This document shows, piece by piece, positions 11,441 to 23,522 of a DNA stretch of 64,000 bases. The DNA is from Sipunculus nudus (lineage: Eukaryota > Annelida > Sipuncula > Golfingiida > Sipunculidae). The DNA is taken from contig CM049306.1 in NCBI GenBank assembly GCA_026874595.1, positions 11,119,019 to 11,183,018 on the forward strand, in the 5' to 3' direction. Every line of letters begins with the position of its first letter. Positions within the stretch are counted from its first letter, which is position 1. The notes beneath the pieces are model-generated. The model searched no databases. It saw only the letters and a list, made by a program, of their open reading frames with translations, and was not told where the DNA came from. The position numbers were made by a program, and so were the translations under genes.

Positions 11441-11820
11441 TTGAATAGCACAATGCTCTTGAGCTCAGAAAAAGTTTTTACATCTAACTGCTTGTATCTT
11501 GAATTTGCCACTTATTTTAATCTTTTTTTTTTATTTCAGGAATTCTGCTCATCATACTGCTCTTCCTAAAACACACATACCTTGTCACAATAGTGCCTCA
11601 GTCTTTCTATAGTCACTCCATGAATTTAATTGCAAGACCCGAATTAAATTGCAATCTATTGTTACCCTCCAAATCAATTCATTTCTAAGGACTGCCTTTA
11701 ATTAAACTCATATTTGTGAAGTATTAGATCATTCCCAAGTGTAAAACAACAAAGGAATTCGTGCTTCAGTTATCATTAACAAATATTTTCACTTCTGTCT
11801 GCAAATGAGATAAAAAAAAT

Positions 11821-11977
11821 TTTTTAGCTCAGCTGACTGAAAGTCATCTGAGCTATATATAGCAGTCACTCATTGTGTGCTTCCATCAAAATAGCAAATT
11901 TGCAAATATGCTAGGGTTTTATTAAAATATTCTCATTATCAATTTCAGCTGAGCATCATGACCCACAGGTCACTTGT
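11821..11977 (+). mobile_element. Family A minimal element, both ends present
   Basis: Plus strand starts TTTTTAGCTCAGCTGACTGA and ends CAGCTGAGCATCATGACCCA...GGTCACTTGT. At 157 bp it is little more than the two ends of the family, which shows that the ends alone define a mobile unit. The two subterminal copies of AGCTCAGCTG/CAGCTGAGC are inverted to each other. Confidence 0.72.
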
Positions 11978-12102
11978 ATTTCTGTTGCAGATGGAATGAA
12001 TGCTAAGTCTGCTGACTACTTCTGGATTTTCTACACATGGGATAGTGCTGGGAAGTCTCACTGTGAAGATGGTTGAAATTGTATGGATTTCTTTTATTGT
12101 AG

Positions 12103-12236
12103 AACTGGATCTCTTATGGGTACAGCCTGACAGACAAGAAAGAAGATGCATGGGCTAACAACCTGGTCATGTTTGTAATCATAACAGTGGGTCTGTGTTG
12201 GGGCAGCTTCATTGTAGCATACATGCCAGACCACAA
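12103..12236 (+). CDS. NDUFB11: NDUFB11 exon 2 (transmembrane segment)
   Basis: Bordered by TTTTATTGTAG| and |GTGAGTCC. It encodes 44 codons plus two bases: an aromatic, charged stretch (NWISYGYSLTDKKEDAW) and then the single membrane span (NLVMFVIITVGLCWGSFIVA), ending YMPDHK. The GSFIVAYMPDHK segment parallels the GSTFVAYLPDYR junction of vertebrate NDUFB11 right after the membrane helix (from memory). The phase-2 end joins exon 3 to complete the Lys codon. Confidence 0.95.
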
Positions 12237-12537
12237 GTGAGTCCATCTGAACACCATATCGTTTTCAAGATACAACACTGTGTAATTTATCATGCAGCAA
12301 TAACATTATAAAAATCTGATCATAAGATATAAAATAGGGGGTTTTAAATTAATGAAGAAACATTAATGTGAAATAATTCTGATGTAAGTATATTTCACCC
12401 ATGCTCTTATGACAGGTTCCTGTCCAGGACTCTGGGTTCTAAATTTTACTACATAGACTGTTTTTTATTGATTTCCTTGGTTCCCACAACATTCTTCCTC
12501 TGTGAAACAGTCATTTCCACTTTCTTATAAGATGTGT

Positions 12538-13830
12538 TTTTTAGCTCAGCTGACCGTAAGTCAACTAAGGTATGGCAATGGTGCTTTGTCTGTCCGGTAG
12601 TCCGGCTGGGCGTTAGCAGGGCACTAATCAAAACTGCTGGTCTTAGAAACTTCTAAGTGAAGATCCAAGGAGGTAATTTAAAAATCTCCTTGGAAACCTG
12701 AAATTAGGTCACTGCGACCTATATCCTGTGAGCTATGAGGCTTGAAAGTACCACCCCCCCCCCCCCACCCCCCAGAATAATAAAAAAATTGATCCAGAAC
12801 CTCCAGTATCTTGATAATTAATGCATGGATTGTCATGAATCTTGCCTTGAATATTGACCATGGCTAGTTTTGACAGTGGTGGTGCCATCTGTATTTTTTG
12901 GTATTTTAAAAAATATTTTCTATTTTTTTTTACTAAAAAATGACAACAATCATGTAAGTTTCTCAGCTGTGATTACATTAGTGTCCCAAAACCTGGTGTG
13001 TTTATTGATCACAAGTGGATGCCCTATAGTAATCACCCTGTCTGTCCGTCTGTTTTTCTGTCTGTCTGTCTGTCCATCTGTTTATCCACACAATTTTGTT
13101 TCCAGATGATAACTCAAAGTTGTATGAACACATGGATTTCAAACCTTACTTACATATGGCCCACCACTTAAGCAAGAACCTATATGATTTTGGGGTCATG
13201 AGGTCAGAGGTCAAGGTCACAGGACTCACTTATTTGAAAAGATTATGGCTGCATTAAGCTAAGCTTTTCATCCCAAACTTTCCATTTTGCGCATTTAGCT
13301 GACTTGCCAGAATAGGGAGAGCATAAATGAATTTAAGGTCACTAGGTCAAAGGTCAAGGTCACAGGGCCCACCGATTCACAAATTAATTTATGGATGGTA
13401 ATTCTGCTTTGGATAGACAGATGCTTCAAACTTGATTTAAGAATGACCCACAACTTAAGCAAATTCATTTTGATTTTCAGGGTCCAGAGATAAAAGTTGA
13501 AGGTCACAGGAGCCACATCTTTGAAAAGATCATGGATCCACTGTAAATCAAATCTTTCATCCTAAATTTTCCATCTTTCACACATGGCTTACTTGCCCAA
13601 AGTGAGAAAATCTGAAGATTTTGAGGTTACCTGGTCAGAGGTCAAGGTCACTTTTAAAAAGATTGTTACAGTAATCTAAATGCTGCAAGTTCAAGGTTAA
13701 GAAGTTCTAAGTTTTTTTGGTTACAAGGTCATTGGTTAATGTCACAGGACTGTCATTCTGAAAAATTCTTTAAAAAAATTATCCTTATAGACAAATTCAG
13801 CTGAGCATCAAGACTCATGGGTCCTTAGTT
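12538..13830 (+). mobile_element. Family A element with AGGTCA-bearing tandem repeats, inside NDUFB11 intron 2
   Basis: Starts TTTTTAGCTCAGCTGACCGT at 12538 and ends CAGCTGAGCATCAAGACTCA...GGGTCCTTAGTT at 13830, so both family ends are present. Inside are a C-rich run (12753-12774), TCTG microsatellite sequence (13041-13085) and about three repeats carrying AGGTCA(A/G)AGGTCAAGGTCAC at 13201, 13344 and 13633. The same repeat is amplified further in the 24828-26590 region. Confidence 0.75.
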
Positions 13831-14265
13831 ACCCCTTGGCCTCTCAGTACATGGGGTGAAACTACCAATTTTGCTTTTTATCCTGTCTTGCACAACATTA
13901 CGATCATAAGATAATCAGCATATAATCTGATGGTTAGAGTCCTGGTATCAGTATCACTGGCTTGGCAGGTGCCAACCCTCCCGTATAATGTGGGAGCCTC
14001 CAGAATCAGAAAACTTCAATGGCAATGACAGCTAAACTGAAAACTCCCTTGGGGGGGGGGGGGGGGAGACATATAATGTTTGTTTTGTTGAGTCCATAGT
14101 CATCATCTGTGTCATTTCTTGTGAACGTGATAACCACTCAGTATTGTTCAAGAAATTTGAAATTTAAGTTATTTCTACAGATATCTCAAAGGAGTTAAAA
14201 AAACGTGACCTTTACCACCTTTATAAAGGTTAAATAGGCAGAGATATTAATTTTTTCCCCATAAT

Positions 14266-15900
14266 TTTTTAGCTCAGCTGAGGTGAAGTCAACTGAGCAG
14301 CAGTGATGGTCGTTTGTCTGTCAGCTGTCTGTTGTCCGTTCTTTTAAACTTGCAAGTTTTGAAACCATTGAACTTACTTATATGCATACAGTTAGATGTC
14401 CTTAGAATCTCCTACTATAATGAAAATTGGGTCACCATGACTTCATTCCTTTGAGATATTAAGAAAAATCATCAATTTTCCATTAAAAACCCATTTTTAC
14501 ACTTCAATACTGCTTTATATCAAAACCACTGATCTGTTTTTGATCATATTTGATATGAAAATTCCTCTATATATTTCCTGTGTACATACCAGAAGTTAGG
14601 TCAATTTGTTTGTAATTTCTTGAAGTTATGGGCCTGAACATAATGCAGTTTGTAAAAATCGAGAAAGGTATTTACTCACTCAACAAGAGAATTGTTGAAG
14701 CTAGAGACTTTTTTTTTCAGGGATATAACTTTATTTAATCAAGATTCAACTGTAAATTAGATCTGAATTTAGCAAATGATTGAAGTTATTAGCATTAATA
14801 TAAAATCAGTACCTAAAAATCAAGCACATTTTTTCCTGTAAATTCAGAATTCTTGTTTTGCAAATTTATAAAATATATATTTTTGTGGTAAAAATAATAC
14901 ATGTGTATGCATAATTTATTGCTATCTGACAAAATTGGGGATAAATATTGAGGCAATTTTGAATCGTGGATCAACATATATTCAGATGCATATGTATAAA
15001 ATTTATAAACATGAAAAAAAAATTGATGTTATGAAAAGAATGAGGATCTTATGCAAACGTTTTTTCATTATTTCCTGCCTCAGCAGAATATGAAATAAAA
15101 TGATTGGCTTTGATCTTCAATCTTTCTGTCTGTTTTTAAATATTTAATAGTTTGAATAAACTTTACCTCCTGCATGAATTTTGCCTTAAATTTCATATCC
15201 TGTGTGTGTATATGCAGAGGTGTTATAACTCACCATTTATCCCCTCAGCCCCTCATCATCTTGAAGGTCAAATCAGCAGAAATAGAAAAATGTTGATAAC
15301 ACCATAACTTTTGAGCCACGCAGTATTTTTTGGTGATATTTAATAAGTGAAAAGTTTCTACCAAATCTGGTGACATTGACCTTCATCCTAAAGGTGTAAT
15401 TTTCAGAAATCTAGGAATTTTGTGAACCCCAACATTTTGAAGTTGTCCATATTTTTTTTTTTGAATATGGGGATGGGAAGCCCATTGTGAGAAGAGACAT
15501 ATCTGTGTGTGCCACTCATTTGAGTTTTTATATAAATTTTCCACCTGGTCCTTGACAGCCCTACCCCACACAGTTACTTATTTTGAATTTACACAAATGT
15601 TTTCTTTTACCCCTATGGGGAACCCTGTCTTCTTCTACTGTCATCAAAAGGGCCTCTTCAGCTTAAGAAACATTTTCTTATTTAAAGTTTCAGGTCTTTG
15701 AAAAACCCATATTTAATTTTCTTAAGAGAGCTAAGAGGTTCATGCCTGCAGCACTTTTTTCTGCTCTCTACTTATCTTTACCCATTTGATCACAAAGTAA
15801 AGTTTCCAATCACATCATGATCTTTTCCTATTGTGCAACTTGAAGCTTACAGATTAAACAAAGGTAAAAATGTAAGGTTGTATATATATGTGACAGGTAA
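14266..15900 (+). mobile_element. Family A element, TTTTTAG end and long AT-rich body
   Basis: Starts TTTTTAGCTCAGCTGAGGTG at 14266 and continues into an AT-rich body (14686-15320) that is similar to 17620-18000, 18400-18700 and, inverted, 24560-24830. No CCTTGTT end occurs before NDUFB11 exon 3. The nearest such end in the same orientation is at 16664. The right border is therefore unknown. Confidence 0.5.
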
Positions 15901-15934
15901 GCTGTGTTTTTATATGTTTACTTACACTTTTTAG

Positions 15935-16085
15935 GATGAGAGACTGGGCGCAGCGAGAAGCCTTTTTGGAGCTGGCAAGACGTGAGAAGGAAGGTTTACC
16001 ACTTATTGACAGGAATTTGATTGATCCAGCAAAAATAGACCTGCCCCCTGATGAGGAGCTGGCTGATGATGAAATCATCATCTAA
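15935..16085 (+). CDS. NDUFB11: NDUFB11 exon 3 (C-terminal intermembrane segment, stop)
   Basis: Acceptor CACTTTTTAG|GATGAG. It begins by completing the Lys codon split from exon 2, then reads MRDWAQREAFLELARREKEG, LPLIDRNLIDPAKIDLPPDE and ends in TAA at 16083-16085. Vertebrate NDUFB11 ends in the same pattern (basic MKEWSRREAE..., [22 protein letters not shown], from memory), so this is the best evidence for the identification. The three exons sum to 522 bases (174 codons including stop). Confidence 0.96.
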
Positions 16086-16362
16086 ATAACTCCATCATTT
16101 ACTGAATACTGGAACAGTAAAGTGAAAATGTGTGAAACTGCATCAAGTGAAATATTAAAAATAATTGACTCCCCTAGCAGTTTGTTTGTACAAACATGGT
16201 TTTCATTAGAACAAAATACGAGAAAGTTGTATAGTTTGATCTTAAATGGAGAATCATATTTCTGCTTGTGATGTGAGAGTGAAGAAACAGCTTCGGACAG
16301 GCATTGGAGGCTAACATCAGTGATCTGGTGACTCTTTTAAACCATCTGTGTTAACAGTGTGG

Positions 16363-16368
16363 AATAAA
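16363..16368 (+). promoter_or_regulatory. Probable NDUFB11 polyadenylation signal
   Basis: A canonical AATAAA lies about 280 bases after the NDUFB11 stop, and a T/GT-containing stretch (TTGTTTGCCG) follows shortly after. It is the first good signal downstream. Confidence 0.55.
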
Positions 16369-16631
16369 AATATTATTTATCAATCCTTGTTTGCCGAGTG
16401 ATATTAAATCCAGAAAGGGGAAGGAATGGTACCCCATGCTTGTGGTCCTTTGAAGCAAACTAAGACTCTGCGGGATAAAATTATATAAATGACATCAATC
16501 CTCTTCCCCATATCCCAGGATTTTATCCAATTCTTACATAATTTTAAACACCATCACCTCCTTATACAGCTTATATTACCACACAAAACAAGCATTTTCT
16601 CTTCCAAATCATATTTTGTGATCATATATAA

Positions 16632-16664
16632 CAGCTGAACGCCGTGACCCATGGGTCCCTTGTT
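16632..16664 (+). repeat. Family A CTTGTT end (solitary)
   Basis: CAGCTGAACGCCGTGACCCA followed by TGGGTCCCTTGTT. The preceding ATCATATATAA also occurs next to this end at 19325 and 37788 in the opposite orientation, so the similarity extends inward. No partner TTTTTAG end is close; the nearest in the right orientation is at 14266, on the far side of NDUFB11 exon 3. Confidence 0.65.
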
Positions 16665-19324
16665 TTGGCATTTCATTCACAAAATTTGATAACATTATTA
16701 CATTTCAGTAAATCATTACAATATTGTTCTTATTGGTCAAAACATTTATGCTTGTGTCACAGTTACAGCTGAAAGGTTATATTTTATAAGCACATGCACC
16801 CATGAAGTTTACAGAATGCCACAAATAGAGTTTTAACTGCTCAGGATTAATAGAGTATTGGAATGAATGAGTGATGAATGAATACACAAAGCTGGATCAG
16901 AATTAACTGGCAAGAAATCTATTGATTAGCAGAATTAAATCCTTATCCCAGAATATTAAAAAATCATACCAATACAATTTTCAGCTCCCAAAAATATAAA
17001 AAATTGGCTAAAATACACTTAAATCAGACTAGTTGTCAGGTCTGCCATGACCAGTACTGTGGAGATGCACACCCTTGTGGTCAAGACTCTGGATAGGAGT
17101 CTCAGTCAAATGTATTAAATAGAATGAACCCAATCCTGGATGAATGAGACTGGGCGGTGAAAGTGGCGATGAAACAAGTGAACATACAAGAGTATTAACC
17201 ATGCTTCTTATCAAATAGTAAGTGAGCTGCTTTATCATAAAGATCGTGGAGATTTCCCCCAGGTATGTATAAAGCTCTTTAATTGAAAACTCAATATATG
17301 CTAGGCGAGTACACAAAAGTATTTTCGCAAGACTTATAATTTAACTTGAAATATAATACTACAGATATTATTAATAAAGCTATTGAGAAGATCTGTTCAA
17401 AGGAAATAATTATCTGGGAACAAACTAGGGGAATAAAATGTGTGAAAAATACATGATGAGAACAATTTGAATCTTGATAATAGTTTACCCAAATATCGTA
17501 TAAGGGTAACAGATTACAGGCTTTTATTGTTTTTTAGCTCAGCTGACTATAAGTCATTTTATGAAACATAACGAACATAATGGACTTTGTAAGAAAAACA
17601 GGAAAAATATTTACTCGCTTAACATGAAAATTTTGAAACTAGAGACTATTTTCCCAAGTATATAACTTTGTTTAATTAAGATTCAATTGTTTACCCAAAA
17701 TTAGATCTGAATTTTGTAAATTTTTTAAAGTAATTTGCATATAAATGAAATCAGTACCTTAAATTTTACCCAACTTTGACCATGGCATGTTATTTTCCTG
17801 TAATTACTATTGATTTAATTTTTACAGCATGTAAACATAAATACTTAATCTGAAATTTGAAAATAAAAGGTTGAAATTATTGATTTTTTTTTAGGCTCTA
17901 TTGAAGTCAGTTGCTTTGTCCAGATGCAGGGTCCCACTCCAGGTCACTGGAAGTCAGCTATGCCAGGGTTTCTGATTTGTTACAGTCACTGGGGTAGATC
18001 TCCTGCTGTGACAGGTGTACAGGCATTCTCATATCACCACCCCAATCAACCCCCCCCCCATCCCCCCTTCTCTGCAAACCCAACCCACCAATTATTATGC
18101 AGTAATTGTTATTGTTTATACTGTATCTCCTTAATTGAAATGCTGTTTCAACTCCAATATACCAAAACTTTCCTTGAAAAAGTAATCTGAGGTGTAATCC
18201 AGAAGATGCCATGTTGTGTTAATGTAGCATTTTTAAAGAAATCAATTTTCTTTTAAATGATTTTAACAAATATAATTAAACCCATCAGTATGCTTAAATT
18301 TATAAATATGAAGCAAATTATGGATAAATAAAGGCAAAATTTAAACTTGTGAAATCTGAATCAAGTATTTTTTTTAGATATTTATTGTTTTGCAAATTAT
18401 TTTTGTGGAAAAAAATAAATAAACATTTGTATGCATGATGTAGTATTGTCTGACAAGATTGAGATTTATGATCCTGCAATTTAGAATTATGAATCAAGTT
18501 TTATATTCAGATATATATGTTATATTGGAAATGTATAGAAATATAAACTTATAATAAAAAATTGATTTGATAAAAAATGAGGATCTAATGCAAACATTTG
18601 TTCATTATTTTCATTCCTCAGCAGAATTGGAGATCAGTCTGTATGTAAATGCAGAAGTGTTGTTAATCCCACCATCTCCCCCCCCCCCCCCCCCCCCCCC
18701 CCCTTTGCCACCATTGATTCCTGTGCACTGGGACATTAGTTTTTATTGCAAATGTGTAAAATTTATTTAATTGAAAAAATAATAGGATTAAAAAAAAAAA
18801 AGATCTTATTGAAACATATTCTTGCCTTAGGAGAATGGGACATAAAGTGATCAGCTCTGTCCATCATCTCTCCATTATCATTAAATATATATTAATTATG
18901 AAATTTTTGCTATAAGGACTGTTGAAATAACTTTCACATGCTTTATGTGTTTGGAATTAAGCTATTTAAGTCTGAAATTTGAAACAATTATATATTCAGT
19001 TGTGTATTATTGCTGATGTTAAACTTTAAACAAATTTGATATAATAAATAAAATAATAAATAATTGAAACTTCATATATTATCAGCTTTGTTTGTCTACC
19101 AGTCTGTCTGTCCTTTTTTAGTATTAAGTAATTATGAATAAACTTTTTTATATTGTAAGCATTGTTTAATTAAGTGAAAATCCTATGTATATACACTATA
19201 ATAATATAGATATGTTGTAACTCCCACCATTCCACACACACGCACCCCCCCCCCCCCCACCAATTCCTTCTGTGGACTGGGGACATTAGTTATATTTCAA
19301 CTGTATACATTTTTAATAAAATAA
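16665..19324. repeat. AT-rich repeat block, no gene recognised
   Basis: Holds a TTTTTAG end of family A at about 17534 (reading right) and diverged copies of the AT-rich family A body. It also has long C runs at 18050-18066, 18679-18703 (about 25 C) and 19244-19258. Open frames crossing these runs are low-complexity artefacts. Confidence 0.5.
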
Positions 19325-19564
19325 AACAAGGGACCCATAGGTCACGTCCCTCAGCTATTATATATGATAAAAACAAGGCCTACAGGCCTAATGCGAACCT
19401 GTGCAATGAGATTACACCAGGTATAATGCTTCAATGCTGGACCATTACTTTTCAAGAACATGTGTAACATGTATATGAACAATGCAAGTACTAAACACTT
19501 AGAACAAGAAACAATTAAACAAACATCACTGCTGAAATTTTGGCATGGGTGCACACAACACAAA
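19325..19564 (-). mobile_element. Family A CTTGTT end (partial)
   Basis: Plus strand AACAAGGGACCCATAGGTCA then CGTCCCTCAGCTATTATATA. This is the inverted form of the end at 16664. It is interrupted on the right by element C1. Confidence 0.65.
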
Positions 19565-21305
19565 AACTTGAATACGAGTAGTCAACAAGCGACTACGTGT
19601 ATCTGCCAAAATCAGAGTGGGACGGGTGAAGTGAGGCATGGATTGAGTGGCAAGGGGAAACAAAGTGAGGTGTGTTGCATAATAACCTGGATGTCTGCAG
19701 CTGAAATGTGTATGTAGGTTATGCCACCTACCACAAAATCCAGAAAGCTGTCCAAGTTGTATACATATGCAAAATTTTAGGCAGATAATTCAAACCACTA
19801 CTTGTATATGAGTGATTTTATCCCACAGCAGACAAACAGAAGGATGCTGTGCAAAATTGGTGGCAGGTGGCGCCACAAATTTTTTGTATGATTAAGAGCT
19901 ATGTGAGATCTATACACATGCAACATTTCAGGGGGATATGTCAAACCAGTCCTGAGATATAAGCCTGAATGTCTGCAGCATATACATAAATGTAGGTGGC
20001 GCCACCTGCAACAAAATCCAGAAACCTATCCAAGATGTATAAACCTGCAAAATTTTAGGCAGATATGTCAAACCACTGCCGAGATATGTGTTTTTATCCA
20101 ACGGCAAACAAACAGACAGATGCTGTGCAAAAATGATTGCAGGTGGTGCCACCAGTTTTGCGTATGATAAAGAGCTATGTGAGATCTATAAACATGCAAA
20201 ATTTTTGCCCAATCTCTCAAATGGTTCCTGAGATATGAGCTTGGATGTCGGCAGCATAAATGAGAATATAGGTGGCGCCACCTGTCATAAAATCGAGAGA
20301 GCTGTCAAGAATGTATAAACCTGCAAAATTTCAGGTGGATAAATCAAAGCACTACTTGTATATGAGTGATTTTATCCCGCAGCAGACAAACAGAAGGACT
20401 GGTTGCAGGTGGCGCCACCAGTTTTGCATATGATGAAATGCTATGTAAGATCTATACACATGCAAAATTTCAGGGGGATATGTCAAACCAATCCTGAGAT
20501 ATAAGCCTGAATGTCTGCAGCGTATACATAAATGTAGGTGGCGCCACCTGCCACAAAATCCAGAAAGCTATGTAATATGTATAAACTTGCAAAATTTTAG
20601 GCAGATATGTCAAACCATTGCCGAGATATAAGTGATTTAATCCCACAGCAAACATACAGACGGACGCTGTGCAAAAATGGTTGCAGGTGGCGCCACCAGT
20701 TTTTGCGTATGATAAAGAGCTATGTGAGATCTATGAACAAGCAAAATTTTTGCCCAATTGGTCAAAAGGTTCCGTAGATATGAGCTTGGATGTCTGCAGC
20801 GTAAATGTGAATGTAGGTGGCGCCACCTGTCATAAAATTTAGAAAGCTGTCAAGGATGTATAAACCTGCAAAATTTCAGGTAGATAAGTCAAACCACTGC
20901 CGAGATATGAGTAATTTTATCCCAAGGCAGATGAACAAATGGACGCTGTGCAAAAATGGTTGCAGGTGGCACTACCATATTTAGTGTATGTTATAAAGCT
21001 ATTCAAGGGGTACATTTGTACAAAATTTTTAGCCTGATTGGTCAAACAGTTCCCGAGATTTGTGGGTTTATGTTTGGAAACAGACGCACAAATGGACGCT
21101 GGGCAGAGTGGAAAGGTCAGAGGTCAACCAAAAAAGAGGGCGCAGCAGTTCACATGTGACCCAATCATAATTCCCAATTTAAAAAAATTCTGCCCTGTGT
21201 TTACGGAGGAGTTCTCGGGGAAACCTATGCGGCAGTGGCGGTCACAGCAGCAGCGGCGTCCGACTGAAAACAGTATCCACAAAACTCTGTTTTGGCGGAT
21301 ACAAT
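19565..21305 (-). mobile_element. Family C tandem-repeat element, copy C1
   Basis: The left border AACTTGAATACGAGTAGTC holds a hairpin (GTAGTC-aacaagc-GACTAC, 19578-19596), then subterminal TGTATCTGCC. The right border is TTTTGGCGGATACAAT, inverted to it. Between them are units of about 130-140 bp alternating in pairs (about 270 bp dimer), each carrying GGTGGCGCCACC or a variant (19866, 19994, 20142, 20271, 20408, 20537, 20686, 20816) with CAAATGG/ATGTCTGCAG-type flanks. No intact coding region. Orientation is given so that the hairpin end is 3'. Confidence 0.75.
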
Positions 21306-23522
21306 GATTGTAGCTGTCACCACCAGTCTTGTATACAACGAAGAGATATATACATATGCCCAATGTCAGACTGATATGTCAAACCCCTCCTGTGAAATAA
21401 GCAGGGCAAAAATTATTGTAGGTTGCGCCACAAGTCTTGTACACTATAAAGCTACCCGATATGTATAAACATGCCCAATTTTAGGCTGATGTATCAAATT
21501 CCTCTGTAGAAATAAGCTGGCGCATACACTGCAAAAGTCAATGTAGGTGGCACCACCTGTCTTATAAATGAGAATACCATCAAAGACGCATAGACAGGTC
21601 AAAATATCAGGCCAATACATCAAACTTCCCCAGAGTTTGATGCACTGGGCTGACGAGGCTTAGGTGAGTTAGGTAGTTGCCTACGAGTGAACTGTGACAA
21701 ATTGCTGCCTCAAGCTACTGCACTGAGTTAACTCTTGACCTGCACCTGGCTAGACTGAGTGAACTTTTGACCTTTACTTGGCTGCACTGAGAAAACTCTT
21801 GACCTGTTGCATAATCTGACACAGTTGGCTCTCTGCCAAAGCTATAAATAGATCCAGGCTGAATTTGGTGCCAAATCTGGATCAGTGAGCAGTCTGCCAA
21901 AGCTATAAACAGAATGCAGCTACTGCACTGAGTGAACTCTTGACCTATACCTGGCTGCACTTCTTCCAATCCAGGCACTGTGCCAAAACTATTTATAGAG
22001 CTGACATCATCTTGGCTAATGGCCAACATCAAGGCACTGGCAATCTGCCAATTGTAAACCAAGTGCTTCCATCTGTACACAAAAGTGGTCCCTACTTGAA
22101 ATAACTTTGAAATTAATTTTCCCAATACAAAATGCTTTACAGCTGACTTTTTATAAAAAAAGAAATCAGGAATCCATGTAAAATATTACAGATGAATACT
22201 GAATGCAAAATTAAAATACAGATATATCTCATTGATGGCAAATTCTTGAATTAAATTAAGTAGGGATACCAATAATTTATAATCCATGTACAGTTGTATT
22301 TATATAGCCACAGAAAGCGGAATATCCATGATGATCGAACATTGCCTGGTATGATGAATAACTTAAATCATAAATCTAATTTTTTTAAAAGCTTTTAAAA
22401 TAACTTTCTTGTCAATATTAACCAAAGATAACCTGAAATCTAAATGTCTAGTGGCATGATGTAATAGATGCTGATAAACTGGTGCAAGGCTAGATGTAAC
22501 AGCATCACACAGCTAACATTTTTGGTAAAATGACTCAATTCAATCTCCATAATTCAGCCAAAAATCATTCATGTGGAACCATTAATGTCAATTATTATAA
22601 GAATTATTGTAGGGATTATTCTTGTAAAATATTTAACAAACTGGCCTCAGTGGCGTCAGTCTAAAAATGTTTTGCAGGTTTATAACTCATATGGGAAAAT
22701 ACAGCAAACTGGCTAAGTTCAGCTTCCCGTAACTCAGCCAAAAAGCACTGAACCAAAACCACTTGAACAAACTTGAATTATCAACATCTGAGGATAATTA
22801 ATGTGTGAGATTTAAGAAAAAGTCGCAGTGGTTTTTGATAAGAAGATCTTTGTAGCCACTGAACTAAAATGGGCTGTTATGGCATATGACTAAATTCAGC
22901 TTCCCATAACTTAGCCAAAAGTCACTGAACTGAGACCATTTGAACAAACTTCAGAAAGCACTACCCTAGGATCATTTCTGTGCGTTATTAAACAATTTGG
23001 CCATATGGTTTTAGAGAAGAAGTTTTTTGTAGCCCTCAGTGTGATACAGGCACTGATGACCCCGTACAAAAAAAGCCGATGCAGGTGGCGCCACCAATAC
23101 CTCAATTTCAGATATGACCTATGTGACCAACATTGGCATAAAATTTTGTGATGATAGCTCCAGCCGTTTCTGAGATTTAAATTTTAATATGCTTTTTTGG
23201 ACAGATGACAAAGATCAACCTCCTGTAAGTTCCAGAGAGATTGTTCCAGGGATCATTTCTGTGAAATATTGGACAATTTAGCTTAACAGTTTCGGAGAAG
23301 AAGATTTTTAAAGCTTTTTAAGCTTTTTCCCTATAAAATCTAAGAAAATGCAGTTAGCCAAAAAATAAGCAAAATCCGATAGAGTTTTTCAGATGACTAA
23401 TTTTATGCATAAAATTTCGTGATGCTAACTCTTGCCGTTTTCAAGTTAGTATGGGTTAACGTACAGACGACGGACGCCGGACGACGCCACACCATCGCAT
23501 AAGCTCACAGGTTCACTAAAAA
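21306..23522 (-). repeat. Mixed tandem repeats ending in a TTTTTAG-type border
   Basis: 21306-21640 continues degenerate family C-like units. 21660-22140 has short repeats of CTGCACTGAGTGAACTCTTGACC. 22500-23310 has units of roughly 175-210 bp with TTCAGCTTCCCATAACTTAGCC and CACTGAACTGAGACCATTTG. The right border on the minus strand is TTTTTAGTGAACCTGTGAGC, then GTCCGGCGTCCGTCGTCTGT, again a TTTTTAG start followed by a GTCCG stretch. No gene recognised. Confidence 0.55.

Noticed and set aside
21715-22125. 136-codon minus-strand frame
   Set aside because: It covers short tandem repeats (CTGCACTGAGTGAACTCTTGACC) and has no recognisable domain.
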